Program-made: the position numbers and the translations under genes | Notes under the pieces: generated by a model | Told to the model about the DNA's origin: nothing | The model's database searches: none | What the model saw: the letters and a program-made list of their open reading frames with translations, nothing else | Source of the DNA: Sphaerolaimus hirsutus | Lineage: Eukaryota; Nematoda; Chromadorea; Monhysterida; Sphaerolaimidae | Direction of reading: 5' to 3' | Assembly (NCBI GenBank): GCA_964036195.1 | Contig: OZ038452.1 | Location: 20,595,785-20,659,784, forward strand | Length of the DNA stretch: 64,000 bases | Shown here: piece after piece, positions 10,829 through 23,607 of the stretch | Layout: every line of letters starts with the position of its first letter | How positions within the stretch are numbered: position 1 is the first letter of the stretch

Positions 10829-11401
10829 CAGGGGTCTCCAACGGGAGGGCGGTGCCCCAAATCGTCCACCTATCTATGTATCCCAGGTGCCGCTCAGCTA
10901 TCCATCACAGAGCAATTATTTTGGCTACTATAAACTGACCCCCCTCACCCTTGCTCAACTATTTATCTACCTATCTGGAGCAAATTTTAAGTGATCCTTC
11001 CGAAATTTTCATTCAAAGCGCTATGCATCTTGAGGCCAATTTGAACCTTCGAAATCACTTTTTTTGGTTTTATAAATGGTTGCTATACCAATTTGTAGCC
11101 TCTTTTTTAGCAATTTCTAGCCACCCAATATAATTTACTCAACTTATTTTGGATTTTTGCCATATCCCTAAATATTTCTGGGGAGGGTGTAAAAGTCACC
11201 CGGCAGGTAACATTTGTCTGGTAAACATTTTTCTAATTTAGGTAGTCACTTTTTCTCTTCTGCCTTTTTCACCTTGAAAAAGCCAACATATTAAATCTCC
11301 CCCCCCAATAACGTTTTTCTTCCATCTCTTTTATCTATCCTTGGAGGAGCGATTTACCATCTACCGAACCACCGTGAGCGCCAAAATGCTGGAGACCCCT
11401 G
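10829..11401. mobile_element. hAT-D element
   Basis: Starts CAGGGGTCTCCAACGGGAGG and ends ATGCTGGAGACCCCTG. Contains repeated CTATCTATCTGG words and C-rich tracts. No clear target duplication at this copy; other copies have perfect 8-base ones. Confidence 0.7.
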
Positions 11402-11467
11402 CAGCATACTAAATATCATTATTGTGTGCTTGAAAATAAACATCTCGACAGATAACTTGTCACATTA

Positions 11468-11473
11468 TTTATT
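11468..11473 (-). promoter_or_regulatory. Poly(A) signal for the IQ-ending transcript
   Basis: AATAAA on the minus strand, about 110 bases past the stop at 11580. Confidence 0.5.
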
Positions 11474-11579
11474 TACTCAAATAGTTGCCTCTGTTGAATA
11501 ATTTCCCAGGAGTGATCTGGACAAAAAATCTCGATAGAAAAACAGACGGTTAAAACTTTGGCCACCGAATTGGGAAGAA

Positions 11580-14500
11580 TCAAGCCCTAGTGCTGCGGGA
11601 GTGTGTAGAACTGCGCTCACTGCGGCGACTTTTGCTCGCTCCTGACTTGCTGGAGCGCGTCGATGCTGCGTATGATAGAGAGATTGGGTTTGAGTACGCG
11701 GGCATAATTGTTTTAGTTGACTGATTATGTGTTTATAACTAGTGATGTAAAAGCGCCATGGCGTTGGGCAATATTTTGTCGTGTAACCAAGTAAGTACAA
11801 GTGCGCCTGGTGCTTGTCGCTGGCTTCAAAGCAAAATGTGAGAGGCATTAACGCTTCCAACTTCAAACCATCTATTCATGATAAAATACAGAAATTCCAA
11901 TGGGAAATAAAAAAATTAGGACTGTGATGGCCAATTTGTTGACTTAACAGTTGTGAGCACTAATCAATCACTCATGGACATCCAGACTCCCTGGACATCT
12001 ATGCACATGAACACTCAGTGGCGTATTCACCTCTCGCACATGCCAGGTATAATTATGTACACATGCATCGGCACCCTTTGAACTGTTTACTATTACAGTG
12101 CGTAAAGTGTATTTACTATTAATGCGGATTAGGCAAGAGTTTGCCAGATGCAGTGACAGAGTATGCGCGCATTCGTTTAATATTCACCCAAATTTACCAC
12201 TAATATTTACCTCAATCTCACATGAGGATGGCCAGCCAGCTCACCTGGTTTCTCACCATACTTCCTCTGAGAAAACGTCTTGTAGTTGCGTTGGATAACT
12301 TTGGCCGCATCGTTCTGCCGCCGCAGTTCCTTGCGCGTCCGGAAGCCGCGATAGCCCGCTTGGATCTTTGTCGCCGCAGCCTCGCGTCGAGAGTCTGCGC
12401 AAAACGAATTGTTTTAGCCGAGCGTTTCCACTGCGTTGCCAATGCTAGTGGCTACCTATGTTAGATACATAGGGAAACGCAGCTCTCCGACAACTCGCTG
12501 CCAGTTTGCTTGGCAAACATGAAAATTAATGACAACTCGCTGACATTTTGCAAGTGGCATCTTCCAGCTGGCTGAAAACCAGTTCGGCACATGATATTAA
12601 TGTGTGCAGCTTGCTGAAAACTCACTGCGAATTGTGCAGCCGCTTTTAAAACACCGTGCCAGCTGGCTGAAATGCCAAATGCCGACAACTCTCTGCCAAA
12701 TATAAACACAGCATTGTCAGCTACTTGTTGGGAGCGTGTTGTTGGAGATATGCGTTTCCCCGTGTTAAAAAGGTTAATTGAGGAAAGACACTATGTTGAG
12801 CACACCTTGACGAGTCCCGGCAGCTCCCATATTTGATTCAAAGGCTTTACGTAATTTCTTAAGAGAAGAAAAAACACTGGAGCCAAACAGAAGCACAACA
12901 CAAAAACTAATTTTTTTATGAAAATCAAACCAGCGAACGAAAGTTTTTTTTCTCCAACAAAGCGAAGTGATAAGGAACGTAATATGCATCATCGCGAAAA
13001 ATGCGTATAAAACATAAATACATGCGTCAAAACGCATAGACAACACAAAAAGCTCGAACGAAGGGCCACCTTTCACTGGTCGTCGCAAACTGCGTCCAAA
13101 ATATTCTGCAAAACCTCAGTCACATCAGAAAACAGTGAAAACATAGTTTCTTTGTCACGCCAAGATTCTATCTCACCCTCAGTGTCAACAGCAGGTGCTT
13201 CACTCGGCTGCGATTCACTGGCTTGCGCGTCCGTTTCAACTGCCGCTGCGGCATTTCCGTCAATTTCCGCCACTGATTCAACCTGAGCCTGTGGCTCTGC
13301 TGCCGACTGCACAGGTGCACCAGTTTCAGCCGTTTCATCAACAGAAGCGAGCGGCTGGTTATCAGCAGGTGCAATATCAGCGTGATTGGCAACGACAATG
13401 TCCTCCTGTCCGCCGTCGCTGGGAATCGACGCCAGGCTGTCCTCCATGTCGATGTCCATGTCCACGTCGACGACCGCGTGCGAATGTCGTGATTTCGCTG
13501 TTTTGTGGAGGTCTTGTCTTTATGTATTCAAATGCGTGTTATGCTGATAAAATAGTGAAAGAAAATGAGAAGGCAAAAGAAAATCGAACGTGTGAAGCAA
13601 AAAAGGAACTTAAAGTAAATACTTAAAAACGGTGAGGCAGACGAACCGCACCTATATACGGAACACCCTCACCCCCCCCCCAAAAAAAAAAGAAGAAGAA
13701 ACATTTCAGCTATCTATCCCTCCGGAATAGTGATTTGCTAGCCATCGAAACCCCGGAGGGTCAAAATTCAAGATACCCCTGCATACGCACCGGAATCATT
13801 GGTGCCCTGCGTCCTGGTCCTCCTCCTAGACTTGTTGGTGGTGACGGTGTCCCTGCTGGCGCTCGTGTAGCCGGTGGCCGTGCGGTCGGTGCCGCGCGTG
13901 CTGCCCGTATACCTGCGGTCGCGGCGGTCGCGCGTCGGCACGCGCGAATGGTTGCTCCCGTCGCTGTCGTTGTCGGTCATGTCCACGTCGATCTGAATTA
14001 GATAATGATTGTGTTCTTGTGGTTGGCTTAGCCACGTTTCAGGTGCGATTAACCCCTAGGAAGTAAATACCCCTGGACAACTGTGCTCAGTGGGCAGTAA
14101 TCACCCCTGGACAACTGCTGTAAACGTGCACGCAGGGTCGTTCCATGTAAATATTATACTTTACATTTTACCACGCATTTTACATTTACGCTAGACAAAT
14201 TTTGGCTTGCATTTTGCAGTATACACGGTGCTTAGCTAAATAGTACACGGTACAGATGCTTTCTACATCATCATTAGAAAGTGCAGTTTTAATGAGATCA
14301 CTACTTTGCCGCATTCCACCGCGTTTCTCACTGGCGCCACGCCGAATACCATGTTCCATCGCAACACACCGTTCTGGACACACTATCGCCAGTGTCGGGT
14401 CTGCTCTGCTGGCGTTTGCTGCTGCCGCCTTTGGATGTGTTCCCACCGGTGTAGCGGGAAGACATCCTCGAGGCAGGCGCACTGCTCTCCAAGTCCACGT

Positions 14501-17500
14501 CACTTTCTTCCTGATCACGACGGCCGGTGGACTCGCGCTCGCTGTGGGTGTGCCGGCTGCGCGGCGGGGTGACGCGATTGAATCAATGGAAATTACTGTA
14601 CATACAATTTTATTTACTAAAGTTCAATAAAATAAATAAGATTTCTGCGCATATGTATAGGATAATGGCATCCGTTTTGACATTACAAAGCCAGACAAAT
14701 TTTGGCACACTTCAACGGGGATGAATCCACAACAGCATCATGCATAATGGTTATCGATATATCATCCACTTTATCTTCACAATGACATTTTCACCATTGT
14801 CATTGGCATTTCACCTCCAATCCAAGTGCCACAATTTCAACCCAACCAACCCCCGGCTACTGGCGTCAGTAGTCTCAGTGGGCGCCAGACGACTGTGTCT
14901 GTGTCGCCTGGCGCGTGTCTGGTCGCTGCTGGCCGTCGTGTCAGTTGCTGCCGCCGCGCGGCGCCGTCGGTCGCTGCTGCGGTCGTAGCCAGAGTCGGTG
15001 GTCGACTGCTCCGTGGCCGCCGTGCGATGGGATCGATCTGGGTTTAGGTGTTTGTGGTGTCGGTGGCTTTGTGTCTTTATAGCTTTATATCCTAGCACAA
15101 GTCCCCTCTCGAAAAACTCGAAAAATTTAATCACTCCATTTGTGCAGTAAATTAATCATACTTTTAGTGAAAATCTGACGAAAAGATAACTTCCCCTCGA
15201 ATAAGTCCCCCTCAAAAATCTGGCGAAAAAATTAAGCACCGTGGGACTTATTCGAGGATATACGGTAGTTGACAGCTGCAAACCAGCTTCACCTGGCTCA
15301 CCTCGATGGTAAGAGTGTGATCTGCGGTTGGTCGCCGGTTTAGAATCATCGATATCGACATCATCGGGTTGTACGCTGCGGCCGTGTCGACGTCGAGCGG
15401 CGTCCCTGAGCGAGGAGACTATGCAAACAGATGGCTTGGCCTGTTGTTTTTTCTGGACGCCCCCCATTTATTTCATGTATCTGGAATGGTGCACTGTCCT
15501 ATCTAATGCTCTGATGCGCTTCACATCTGACGGTACGCTATAAAATGTAACCCATTCGGGATGTAGACAGCGGATCAGGCGGTTCAAAGGTTTTGACCCT
15601 CGCGGCGGCATCATAGATAAAGTCGGCGGACGTATCACCCTACAAAAATTCGTATGAACCACTCCACCAGAGTGTCATGACGTGAATAAATACCGTATCC
15701 AACCTACTGGAATTTTGTCAGCAGAAAACAAAGATAAAATCGAAAACGATAAAGTAGGGGAGATCAGGTCACATATTGGAACTTGGCCCACGTCCAGATT
15801 ATAGGTTGCGTATCATGCGAACAAGAATAGAAGCGCTTAAAATCGCTTAAATTTCCTTCATTTTGCTAATTTTCAACTTCATAATCGTTTAATTTCATTT
15901 AAAGACATGGTTATATCCCTTTTTAAAGATATTTTAAACCTTTTTTCATAGAGATTTCGAAATTTTGGCCGGCTGCCAAGTTCCCGTATGAGGTCTTTTC
16001 TTTTTCCAGTAGGAGAATATGATAAAATCGCTGAAGAGTGAATAAAAACGACATGGTAAAAACGTATTTACACGTTTAAAACCTTAATTTGGGTAGACAT
16101 ATTCCATTTTTGAATAGTCGATTTTTATTCAGCGTGAAATAAGAGGGCATTTTATGTGAAAACATCTACATGAAATAATTTACGCTGTCTTTGGCTCAGT
16201 GCCAAAATTTTAGTTCATATATGGCATGGCGTGTGTGCACGGTTTTTCATCGGACATTTGAGTGACAGAGAATTAACAGCAATCAATCTGTCAAGTTTAT
16301 TGTGATGCCAAAACCTGTGTGGAATTAAAGCGATTAACTTGATGGGTTTATCTCAAATCAAAAAGATGAACCTGACAAACTTCTTGTGAGTCAATTTCAC
16401 ATAATGAACAATCTGAATGTGCAAATCATTGTAGTTGCGCATTCCTTGAAAGTTGTCAAGAAATGCTGACACTGAGCCAAAAAATGTGCTTTGGTAAATG
16501 TTTTCACATCATGAACTTGGACCAGGGGTCTCCAAAGGGGGCCCCACCCCCAAATCCACCAACTATCTATTTATGATGAGGCCACTCAGCTATCTATCTA
16601 TCTATCATGAAGCAAAACTTTTGGCTATCTATCCCTCAAATCTATCCATCTATGTGGAGCAAATTTTGAGAAACTTAATCCTGATTTTCACCCAGAATCA
16701 AATTTTTGCTCCATATTGCCAATTTTCACCTTCAAAATCACAATTTTATACTTTATTTTAGCAATTTTGCCATGTTGTGCATTCTACACCCTGAAAAATC
16801 CTATATATGGCCCCTGTGAGCCCCCCACCCCCTTTGCCAAAAGAATTTTCAGATATATCCTTCTGGAGGAGCGATTTGCTATCTATCCAGCCCCCACAAG
16901 GGTCAAAATCTTGGAGACCCCTGACTTGGACTGAACAAACTCAACTGTGAAATGAATGGAATCCATCCATTCAAATCTGAATTTGTAACCTAAATGATCA
17001 TTCAATACCTGGAAAAACATCAACTCAAATTTATTAGCTGTGTTATTTATTTATTTCAACCATTGTTGTTATATTAAAAAAAACATTCGGACATCGTGTC
17101 TGTTTTTAAAAAAACAACGTTTTTTACAGAACATGTTTAAAAAACGTTTAAAAAACATCGGCAACCCTATTCTGGGATAGATATATATATTTATCTGAGC
17201 GGCCTCCGGGAAAGATAGATACAGGGGTCTCGAATGAGGGGGTGGGGGGGGGGGGGTTACCCCCCCCCCAAACCGACCAGCTACATCTAGCTATCCCAGA
17301 GGCAAATTTTTTGGCTACTACCCCCTAACCCACCCCCCAAATCGCTCAGCTATCTACCTATCTGGAGCGATTTTTGAGAAACTATACCCCAAGTTTCACT
17401 CAAAATCGCTATTTTTCATACCTTTTTATAGATTTTCACCTCCAAAATACTAATTTTTGTTCCTATTTACCTATTTTCAGCTGTTTTTAGTACTATATTC

Positions 17501-20500
17501 TCTTGTATACCCATTTTACACCTACTTTTAGCGATTTTTCTCCCTTTTGTTCCTTCTACACCCTGAAATAGCCTAAATTTTGAACTGCCACAACTCCCCC
17601 CCCCCAATTTTTTCCCAGCTATCTATCTATCCCGAAGGCCGCTCACCTATCTATCCAACCACTCGGAGGGTCAAAATTCAAGATACCCCTGGATAGATAG
17701 CTGGTGTTTTGGGGGGTAACCCCTCACCCCCCTACTAAACCCCAGACATACATTGATCCCCATGAATCATACCCCCCCTCCCCCAAGAACCCTTGTGGGG
17801 TTTTTCTATACATATAGCAAATCGCTCCTCTAGATAGCTGAATTTTTTTTTTTGGGGGGGGGGGTGTTGCAGGGGTTCAATATATAAGCTTTTTCAATGT
17901 GTAGGTGGAAAATGAAGAAACAGTTGTAAAGATAGGTTAAACTAACCAAAAATACATTAAATGTAGCTAAAATATCTATAATAAATACACATTTAGCCAG
18001 TAATCGCGATCTTGAAGGTTAAAACTGGTAAAAAGCTGTTAAGTTTACCTAGTTGTTTTAGTGAAATGTGGTGCGAAATCAGTGGTAGACATTCCATCGT
18101 GATGCAGTCTGATTTGGGGTGTAAACACCCCCCCCCCATTGCAGACCACTGCTCATGGATGTTTGAAAATAAATTCCTGTGGTCTGCGATTAGGGTTCAA
18201 ACGGGATTGACTTTTTGGGATCAGGATCGGGATTGGGATTTGCAACATAAAGGATCGGGATTGGGATTTGAAACATAAAGGAACAGGATTGGGATTTGAT
18301 ATTTCGGGATTGATATTGATATTGGATTGACATTTCGGGATCAGGCATTCGGGATCGGGACCACTACCTAAATCCCGAAATTCTTCGGGGGTTTGGGATC
18401 AGGATCCCGTTTGAACCCTGTGATGGGTATAAGCAGATTCTATGAAAAAGTTCCTTTTCGCATGATGGACTTTTTATGTGTATACTTGGCGGACCGCAAA
18501 GTATGTGCAGAATCCTACCATAATTAATGAATAAAATATTCTGATAAAGTTTGTAATTGGGGCCGCGCACACTGAAACTAAACATACGCACGTTTTTGAC
18601 AAATGACAAACTAAATGCTGAACGAAAAAAAAACTTGCCAAACCAAAATTGCCCGGACGCTTGAAAATTAGGCAGTTGTCAATTCAGCATGCGAGGACGT
18701 CCGCACACTTTTTTCATGCCAAAACATTCTGCAAAATCCGATGAAATCTCAAATGCTGAAATGTGAACAGCGAGCCTGTGATCAAGCGTTTGCAATACAC
18801 ATAAATATTCAGATTCAGCTATCCTCCTTATCATTGAAAATTCTGAAGTATGTCGCTTTCGACATACTTCAGGGTTTAAAACTAAAAACAACCTCATCTG
18901 AAATCGTACGGACGTTTTCAAAATTCAATATGGTGGCCTTTAAAATGTTGAACTAAAACCGTACATACAAACAGATATTTTTTAGTTCAGATTCGGCAGA
19001 TGAAAACATGTGTATGCCGAAACGAAACGTTCAGTTTCAGTGTGCGCGGCCCCATTAATTAGGTATTCCATAGTAAACAACAAAACATTATGATGGAAAA
19101 ACTGTATAATTTTTAATTCATTATTCAGATGGGTTATGGTAGGTTTCCATACTAAATATGCTGTCCGCCGAGTATGAATTCTGATTTTAAAAAAAAACGT
19201 TATCAATGTATTCTACCATTATTCTTCCCTAAAATGTGAACAAATGTAAGCGTATTTCGGTCAAATTTGCACTTAATCAATTTTTTATGGACTTGGTGCA
19301 TATGCACCTGTGGAATGAAACTGTTAGATCGTTGCAGCACAACTCAAGTGGACATTCAAAGTCCAATCAAGTTCTTTGGCACAATGCCAAATAATCAACC
19401 CACAGAAAAAGCAACTGTAAAAAGAACTGTTTCTCAACTTACCTTTTACTTCGTTTCTTTTTTGTATAGACACAACAGAAATTTCTGCAATAAAGAGTTA
19501 TTGGAGTCCTTGAAAAGCGAAAATGGAACAGGAAAAAAACCGCTGTTCTATTCAACGCGTTTTTAGGACATATGATGTTCAACCCAAATGCTCTTTAGTG
19601 AACAATCATCAAAAATCGTTTTAGACATTAGGAAGATTAAAGTAAGATAGGTATAATCATATCATTTATGCCGGCGGCGTCGATATCCAACCAAATTTAG
19701 ATGATGGCAATTGTGTGTAGAAGAATCCTTCTTTTATTTTTATTTTTTATTTTTGCAAGAAAATATACACTCGTTGCAATGAACGGGTGTAACTTTCTCG
19801 TTATCTCCGTGTAGGCAAAAAATCTGTCACATTAATTTAAAGCGTTACATTGTAATTTTGGCGCGTGGCGACTCGAAAAAAACTACATGGGTGGATTACT
19901 TGTGTCAATGTCATGGCTATATGATCAGTGTCATGCATTCACGCTTCAAAATCAAACGAAATAAACGATCAGTACGTAACTCTCCGATTTTGTAGGGTGA
20001 AATGTCTGCCGACTTTAGCAAATGTCTCCTCCGGATGGATAGATAGCTGAAAATTACTCTAGGGGCTCGATGTGACAAAATATATATGATACATGGCTAA
20101 ATTGACAAAATGGAGCGAAATTTAGTGATTTTGGGACCGGGGTGAAGGTTGGGGGGAAAACGCCCAAAGTTGCTCCACTTAGATAGTAGTGAGATTTGGG
20201 GGTGGGGCTCAGGGGATAGTAAATACCTCATTATAGATAGATAGCTGAGCAGCCTTCCCCATGAGACCCGCGCAACGGGTCTACATGCCAAGCGGTTTAC
20301 ATGCCAAGCGGTTTACATACCAAGCGAGCCTACGCCGCTAAAACAACAGTCCAACCTGCGCGGTGAGCGCTCTTTCCTGCCAGGGGCCTCATCCAAATCG
20401 TGGTCACTCTCTTCCTCTTCCAACTTCTTTTCTATAGATCGCTGGTGGCCACGGCGTCGACGATGGTGCCCATTCTTATCCTCGCTGTGTTTTCCGGGGT

Positions 20501-22266
20501 TCGGCATTTATGATTTATTCACACAAAAACAGTGAAATCCTATCTCAGTTCTAGGGCGCGCCAGAAGCTGAAACTTGGGGAAGATATTGGCGCAACCCCC
20601 CTCTACTTTGCATGAATTGGGGGGTCCGCGGCAACCCCTTACAGGGTGTGTCGCCGCTCAGCTATCTATCTATCCTGGGGCAAATTTTTTGCCTACTACC
20701 CCCTTAGCCCGCCCCCAAATCGCTCAGCTACCTACCTATCTGGAGCAATTTTTGAGAAATCATGTCCCAATTTTCGCTCAAAATCATTAATTTTCATACC
20801 ATTTTATAGTTTTACCAATTTTCATACCATACCTTCAAAATCGCGGCTTTCGCCTAAATACATGTTTAAATACCTATTTTTAGCGATTTTTTCCCCTTTT
20901 TGCCATCTATGCACTGAAAAAGCCTCTATATTTTGCCCCCGCGAGCCCCCACCCCCCAAATTTTTTTCAGCTATCTATCCCTCCGGAGGAGCAATGTGCT
21001 ATCTATCCAGCCCCCGCGAGGGCCAAAATCTTGGAGACCCCTGGATTAGCGACAAATACTTCGACTCAAAATATATTAAAAAATATAATAAAACCAAAAT
21101 AGAGAATTATACAAATTTTCTATAGCTATACCTAGTCAGTGGCAACACACCTTTCATTAGTATCTTCAGCTTTAGCTGGCCGTCTAGGTGATGGACTTTT
21201 GTTGTGTGAACGCCGGTGTCTGCGGCGATGTTCACCACCGCCGTCAGCATCCTGTGAAGGGCTGCAGGTTTAATAAAAAAGCACCATGGCGCGACATTCA
21301 ATTAGGCTGACATTTTTCGGCGTTAATTTGAATCTAAAATTTTGAACTGCACTCGGGATGACCGAAACATCACTTTCTATGAATTATCCTTCTCTTCTAA
21401 GCTCATTTGAACATGCTTGCTTGTCTGAATTTCATCAATACGTACCGAGACTTTGTATGTTGGTATTTGGCTTTGAAAAATTTCATACATAAACTGCCAT
21501 ATTAGTTGTGGTTCAAATTGGCCAGTAAGCATCGGGCTAGAAAAATGTCGCCCCACAATGAACTGTAAATAGTGAACGAACGTTGTGTCGCGGCGACGGG
21601 CCGTTAGTTTGAATCGCACCGCCGAAACTGGCATTCAACTTGCCCAGATCGACGCCGGCGACCCTTTTCTTCGGCTTGTCCGTGCACACGTAACTGTAGA
21701 AGTTAGAAGTGAGAGAATAAACATGAGGAAAATGAAAGAGCTCGATCACAAAATTATCAGAGCCAAGGGCCACCGCCAAGGACGTATCCAGGACGTAGCT
21801 GCACCCCCCCCCCTTTCCCGGGCGAGACCTAAAAGTTCCCTGAAAATACGTCTTTTGCGCGGCGCCTATGAATGGCACGATTCCGCTACTGTGTAGGTAA
21901 AATTTTAGAGTGGGGACTGAACCCGTTCGCCAGACTCTGTAAACAAACAACATGCCCCGACCTGAATATAGCGACAAAAACCAAGTATTTTAGGTATAAC
22001 AAAACAATCAGAAGAACCAACGCATTCATATGCTCCAACTGCTCCACATCGGCTATCTTGTGGATGCCCTTGGCAGTCCTCAAATCCCTCACCCCGTAGG
22101 CCAATTCTGGCATCTTGCCATTCAAATCGTCCATCAGCGAGTCAACTGTGCGGTATCTGCGCTTGTTCACCGGCACTTTGACGGGAACTCGATCGCCGCC
22201 CGCGCCCGATGGGAAAAAGTACGCCACTTTGGTGGTACGGGGACGCGTCGCGTCGCCGTCGGCCAT
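11580..22266 (-). CDS. Doublecortin-domain protein with SR/acidic tail and alternative IQ-motif end
   Basis: Minus-strand exons: 22022-22266, 21582-21693, 21151-21251, 20356-20484, 15302-15405, 14861-15037 (3' edge uncertain), 14382-14556, 13791-13992. Then either 13073-13497 (own stop) or 12257-12394 plus 11580-11665. Starts MADGDATRPRTTKVAYFFPS; residues about 12-100 form one doublecortin domain (KVAYFFPSG, VNKRRYRTVDSLMDDLN, ending YVCTDKPKKRVAGV). Doublecortin domains bind microtubules. The tail is built exon by exon from a repeated unit: an acidic DVDL/DHDLDE/DVDMTD core with Arg/Ser/His-rich flanks. Exon 12257-12394 encodes two IQ motifs (ATKIQAGYRGFRTRK, AKVIQRNYKTFSQRK), known calmodulin-binding sequences, followed by a 27-residue SR-rich end. 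Phases agree at most joins; the 14861/14556 join needs a donor about 20 bases further (14840s). No kinase, WD repeats or second doublecortin domain. Likely a microtubule or ciliary protein; that is inference. Confidence 0.8.
12257..12394 (-). CDS. IQ-motif exon of the doublecortin gene
   Basis: 138 bases between acceptor GCGCAG|AC and donor TATG|GTGAG. It enters and leaves in phase 1. The join from exon 13791-13992 (phase 1) gives an aspartate; the join to 11665 gives an alanine. Exon 13073-13497 also enters in phase 1 from the same donor, so the two are alternative choices. It could instead belong to a separate gene whose upstream exons I do not see. Confidence 0.7.
12468..12762. mobile_element. 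Inverted-repeat MITE in doublecortin-gene intron
   Basis: Left end AGGGAAACGCAGCTCTCCGA and right end TGGAGATATGCGTTTCCCC are inverted, with internal GACAACTCGCTGCC repeats. Family not seen elsewhere in the window. Confidence 0.5.
13073..13497 (-). CDS. Alternative last exon of the doublecortin gene (acidic form)
   Basis: Acceptor AACAG|CGAAATC in phase 1, then 141 codons to the stop at 13073. The product continues the repeated DVDMDIDMED core, followed by an Ala/Glu-rich low-complexity stretch, then a compact end (FSLFSDVTEVLQNILDAV) that looks like an amphipathic helix. Using this exon excludes the IQ exons downstream. Confidence 0.7.
15665..16520. other. Intron DNA, nothing recognised
   Basis: AT-rich, inside the large intron of the doublecortin gene (15406-20355). 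No exon and no clear inverted-repeat element. Confidence 0.4.
16523..16923. mobile_element. hAT-D element with perfect 8-bp target duplication
   Basis: Starts CAGGGGTCTCCAAAGGGGGC and ends ATCTTGGAGACCCCTG. ACTTGGAC occurs on both sides (16515-16522, 16924-16931). Carries CTATCTATCTATC tandem words next to the left end. Confidence 0.85.
17222..17691. mobile_element. hAT-D element with perfect 8-bp target duplication
   Basis: Starts CAGGGGTCTCGAATGAGGGG and ends TCAAGATACCCCTG. GATAGATA on both sides (17214-17221, 17692-17699). A further degenerate copy in inverted orientation follows (17700-17880). Confidence 0.85.
18191..18420. mobile_element. hAT-B element with GGGATCAGGATC body
   Basis: Starts TAGGGTTCAAACGGGATTGA and ends GATCCCGTTTGAACCCTG. 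The body is degenerate GATCGGGATTGG repeats. Target duplication not clear. Confidence 0.65.
18481..19174. mobile_element. TA-2 element carrying a nested M-1 element
   Basis: Outer ends TATACTTGGCGGACCGCA and CTGTCCGCCGAGTA, related to the TA-2 copies at 35595 and 56082. An M-1 element occupies 18559-19053. Confidence 0.6.
18559..19053. mobile_element. M-1 inverted-repeat element nested in TA-2
   Basis: Starts GGGGCCGCGCACACTGAAAC and ends with the exact complement GTTTCAGTGTGCGCGGCCCC. Long arms continue with GCATACGCACGTTTTTGAC-type words. ATT on both sides suggests a 3-base duplication. Confidence 0.7.
19180..20000. other. Intron DNA, nothing recognised
   Basis: AT-rich; a 99-codon frame at 19267-19566 has no splice context and no motif. 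Confidence 0.35.
20570..21042. mobile_element. hAT-D element, left end degraded
   Basis: The right end CTTGGAGACCCCTG and the CAGCTATCTATCTATCC body match the other hAT-D copies. The left terminus is changed. A degraded inverted copy lies at about 20000-20280. Confidence 0.6.
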
Positions 22267-22432
22267 TTTTTTTGGGGGGGGGGGGGTGATTTTGACTAGA
22301 TATTAATCTCGATGGAAGATTGATCGTCGACTGAGAATGGGAAAGAACTGTGAAGGAAAATATTGAAATCGGTGGCTAGTTGAAAATTGAAATTGAAATT
22401 GGCTATTGAAAAGTTATTTTCACACGGCTATG

Positions 22433-23607
22433 TAGGGTTCAAACGGGATCCCGATCCCGGATCCAGTGAAATTCCGGGATTTAGCAGTCCCGATCCCTAT
22501 CTAGGGTTGGAAAAAAAACGTTTTTTTTTTAACTCGATGTTTTTTTTTAAAAAAAAACGTTTTTTTTTTAAAAAAAACGTTTTTTTTTAATAAAAAACGT
22601 TTTTTTTAAAAGCTCCCAGATATAACCTTGTGTCAACATATATAGGTATATCAGACAGTGGCAATACTCTGTGATGTCATATATGACTATAGTATGTCTG
22701 TGGAGCCATGGGATAGCATTATAAGTGGTGATTTGTGTCAAAAATATCCATTTTTCGTCGACATATTGTTCGTATATCGCCTTATAGTCGAATGTTCGTG
22801 ACTTCAGGTAAAGTTTGGCACGGAATAGTGATCAAACAAGGTTATTAAACGAGGTTGTCACTTCGGGAGTGAATTTACACACTGTGGAGGTACATGGAAG
22901 TACATTACCTCAATATTATATACTACAGCAACATATGACGGCTTATTAACCCATGGTAGCATATATAAATGGATACTTTGATACTAAAAATGTCACAAAA
23001 CCAATGAAAACAACCACCAATGTCAATTTGTGTGTGAAATTGCGTGCTTGCGCGCAAAAATTTTGCAAAATACCTAGTGCTTAGTACTAAAAATTTTAAT
23101 CGATGTTTTTTTTTAAAAAAACACATTTCGGACGTCATGTTTTTTTTTAAAAAAAAACGTTTTTTTTTAATAAAAAACGTTTAAAAAAAAACATCGGCCA
23201 ACCCTATCCCTATCCCGAAAATTTTCAAATCCCGATCCCGAAAAACTCCCAAGTCCGGGATCCCGATCCCGGAAAAGTTAGTGGAAATAATAAAAAGTGA
23301 AAAAAATGACATTTTTGCATGCAAAAATGTTAACACAAACCCGCAGCGTCCATTTTATGCCAATTTTCTGGCATCCAACAGTGTTTTGAGACCTTTATGA
23401 ACAACTGTGAATGCCAGAACATTGGCCAAAATCTCTATCCCAAGACCCCAATCCCGATCCCGAAAAATGCCAATCCCGATACAGATCCCATGACCGCAAT
23501 CACGGCCAATCCCGATCCCGTGACCCAATCCCGGCCAATCCCGATCCCGAAATCACAAAAACCAATCCCGATCCCGATCCCGAAAAGTCAATCTCGTTTG
23601 AACCCTA
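22433..23607. mobile_element. hAT-B element, (CCCGAT)n body, perfect 8-bp duplication
   Basis: Starts TAGGGTTCAAACGGGATCCC and ends TCTCGTTTGAACCCTA. CGGCTATG on both sides (22425-22432, 23608-23615). Arms are degenerate CCCGATCCCGA repeats. A hAT-C element is nested at 22502-23206. Confidence 0.9.
22502..23206. mobile_element. hAT-C element nested in hAT-B, perfect 8-bp duplication
   Basis: Starts TAGGGTTGGAAAAAAAACG and ends ATCGGCCAACCCTA. TCCCTATC on both sides (22494-22501, 23207-23214). Arms are A/T runs broken by AACG. Confidence 0.9.

Noticed and set aside
11477-11866. 129-codon minus-strand frame
   Set aside because: A shadow of the SR-rich last exon of the doublecortin gene in another frame; the real frame fits the intron phase and stops at 11580.
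13195-13626. 143-codon plus-strand frame opposite the acidic exon
   Set aside because: Antisense shadow of exon 13073-13497; Pro/Arg/Gln-rich composition is the mirror of the Glu/Ala/Ser frame.
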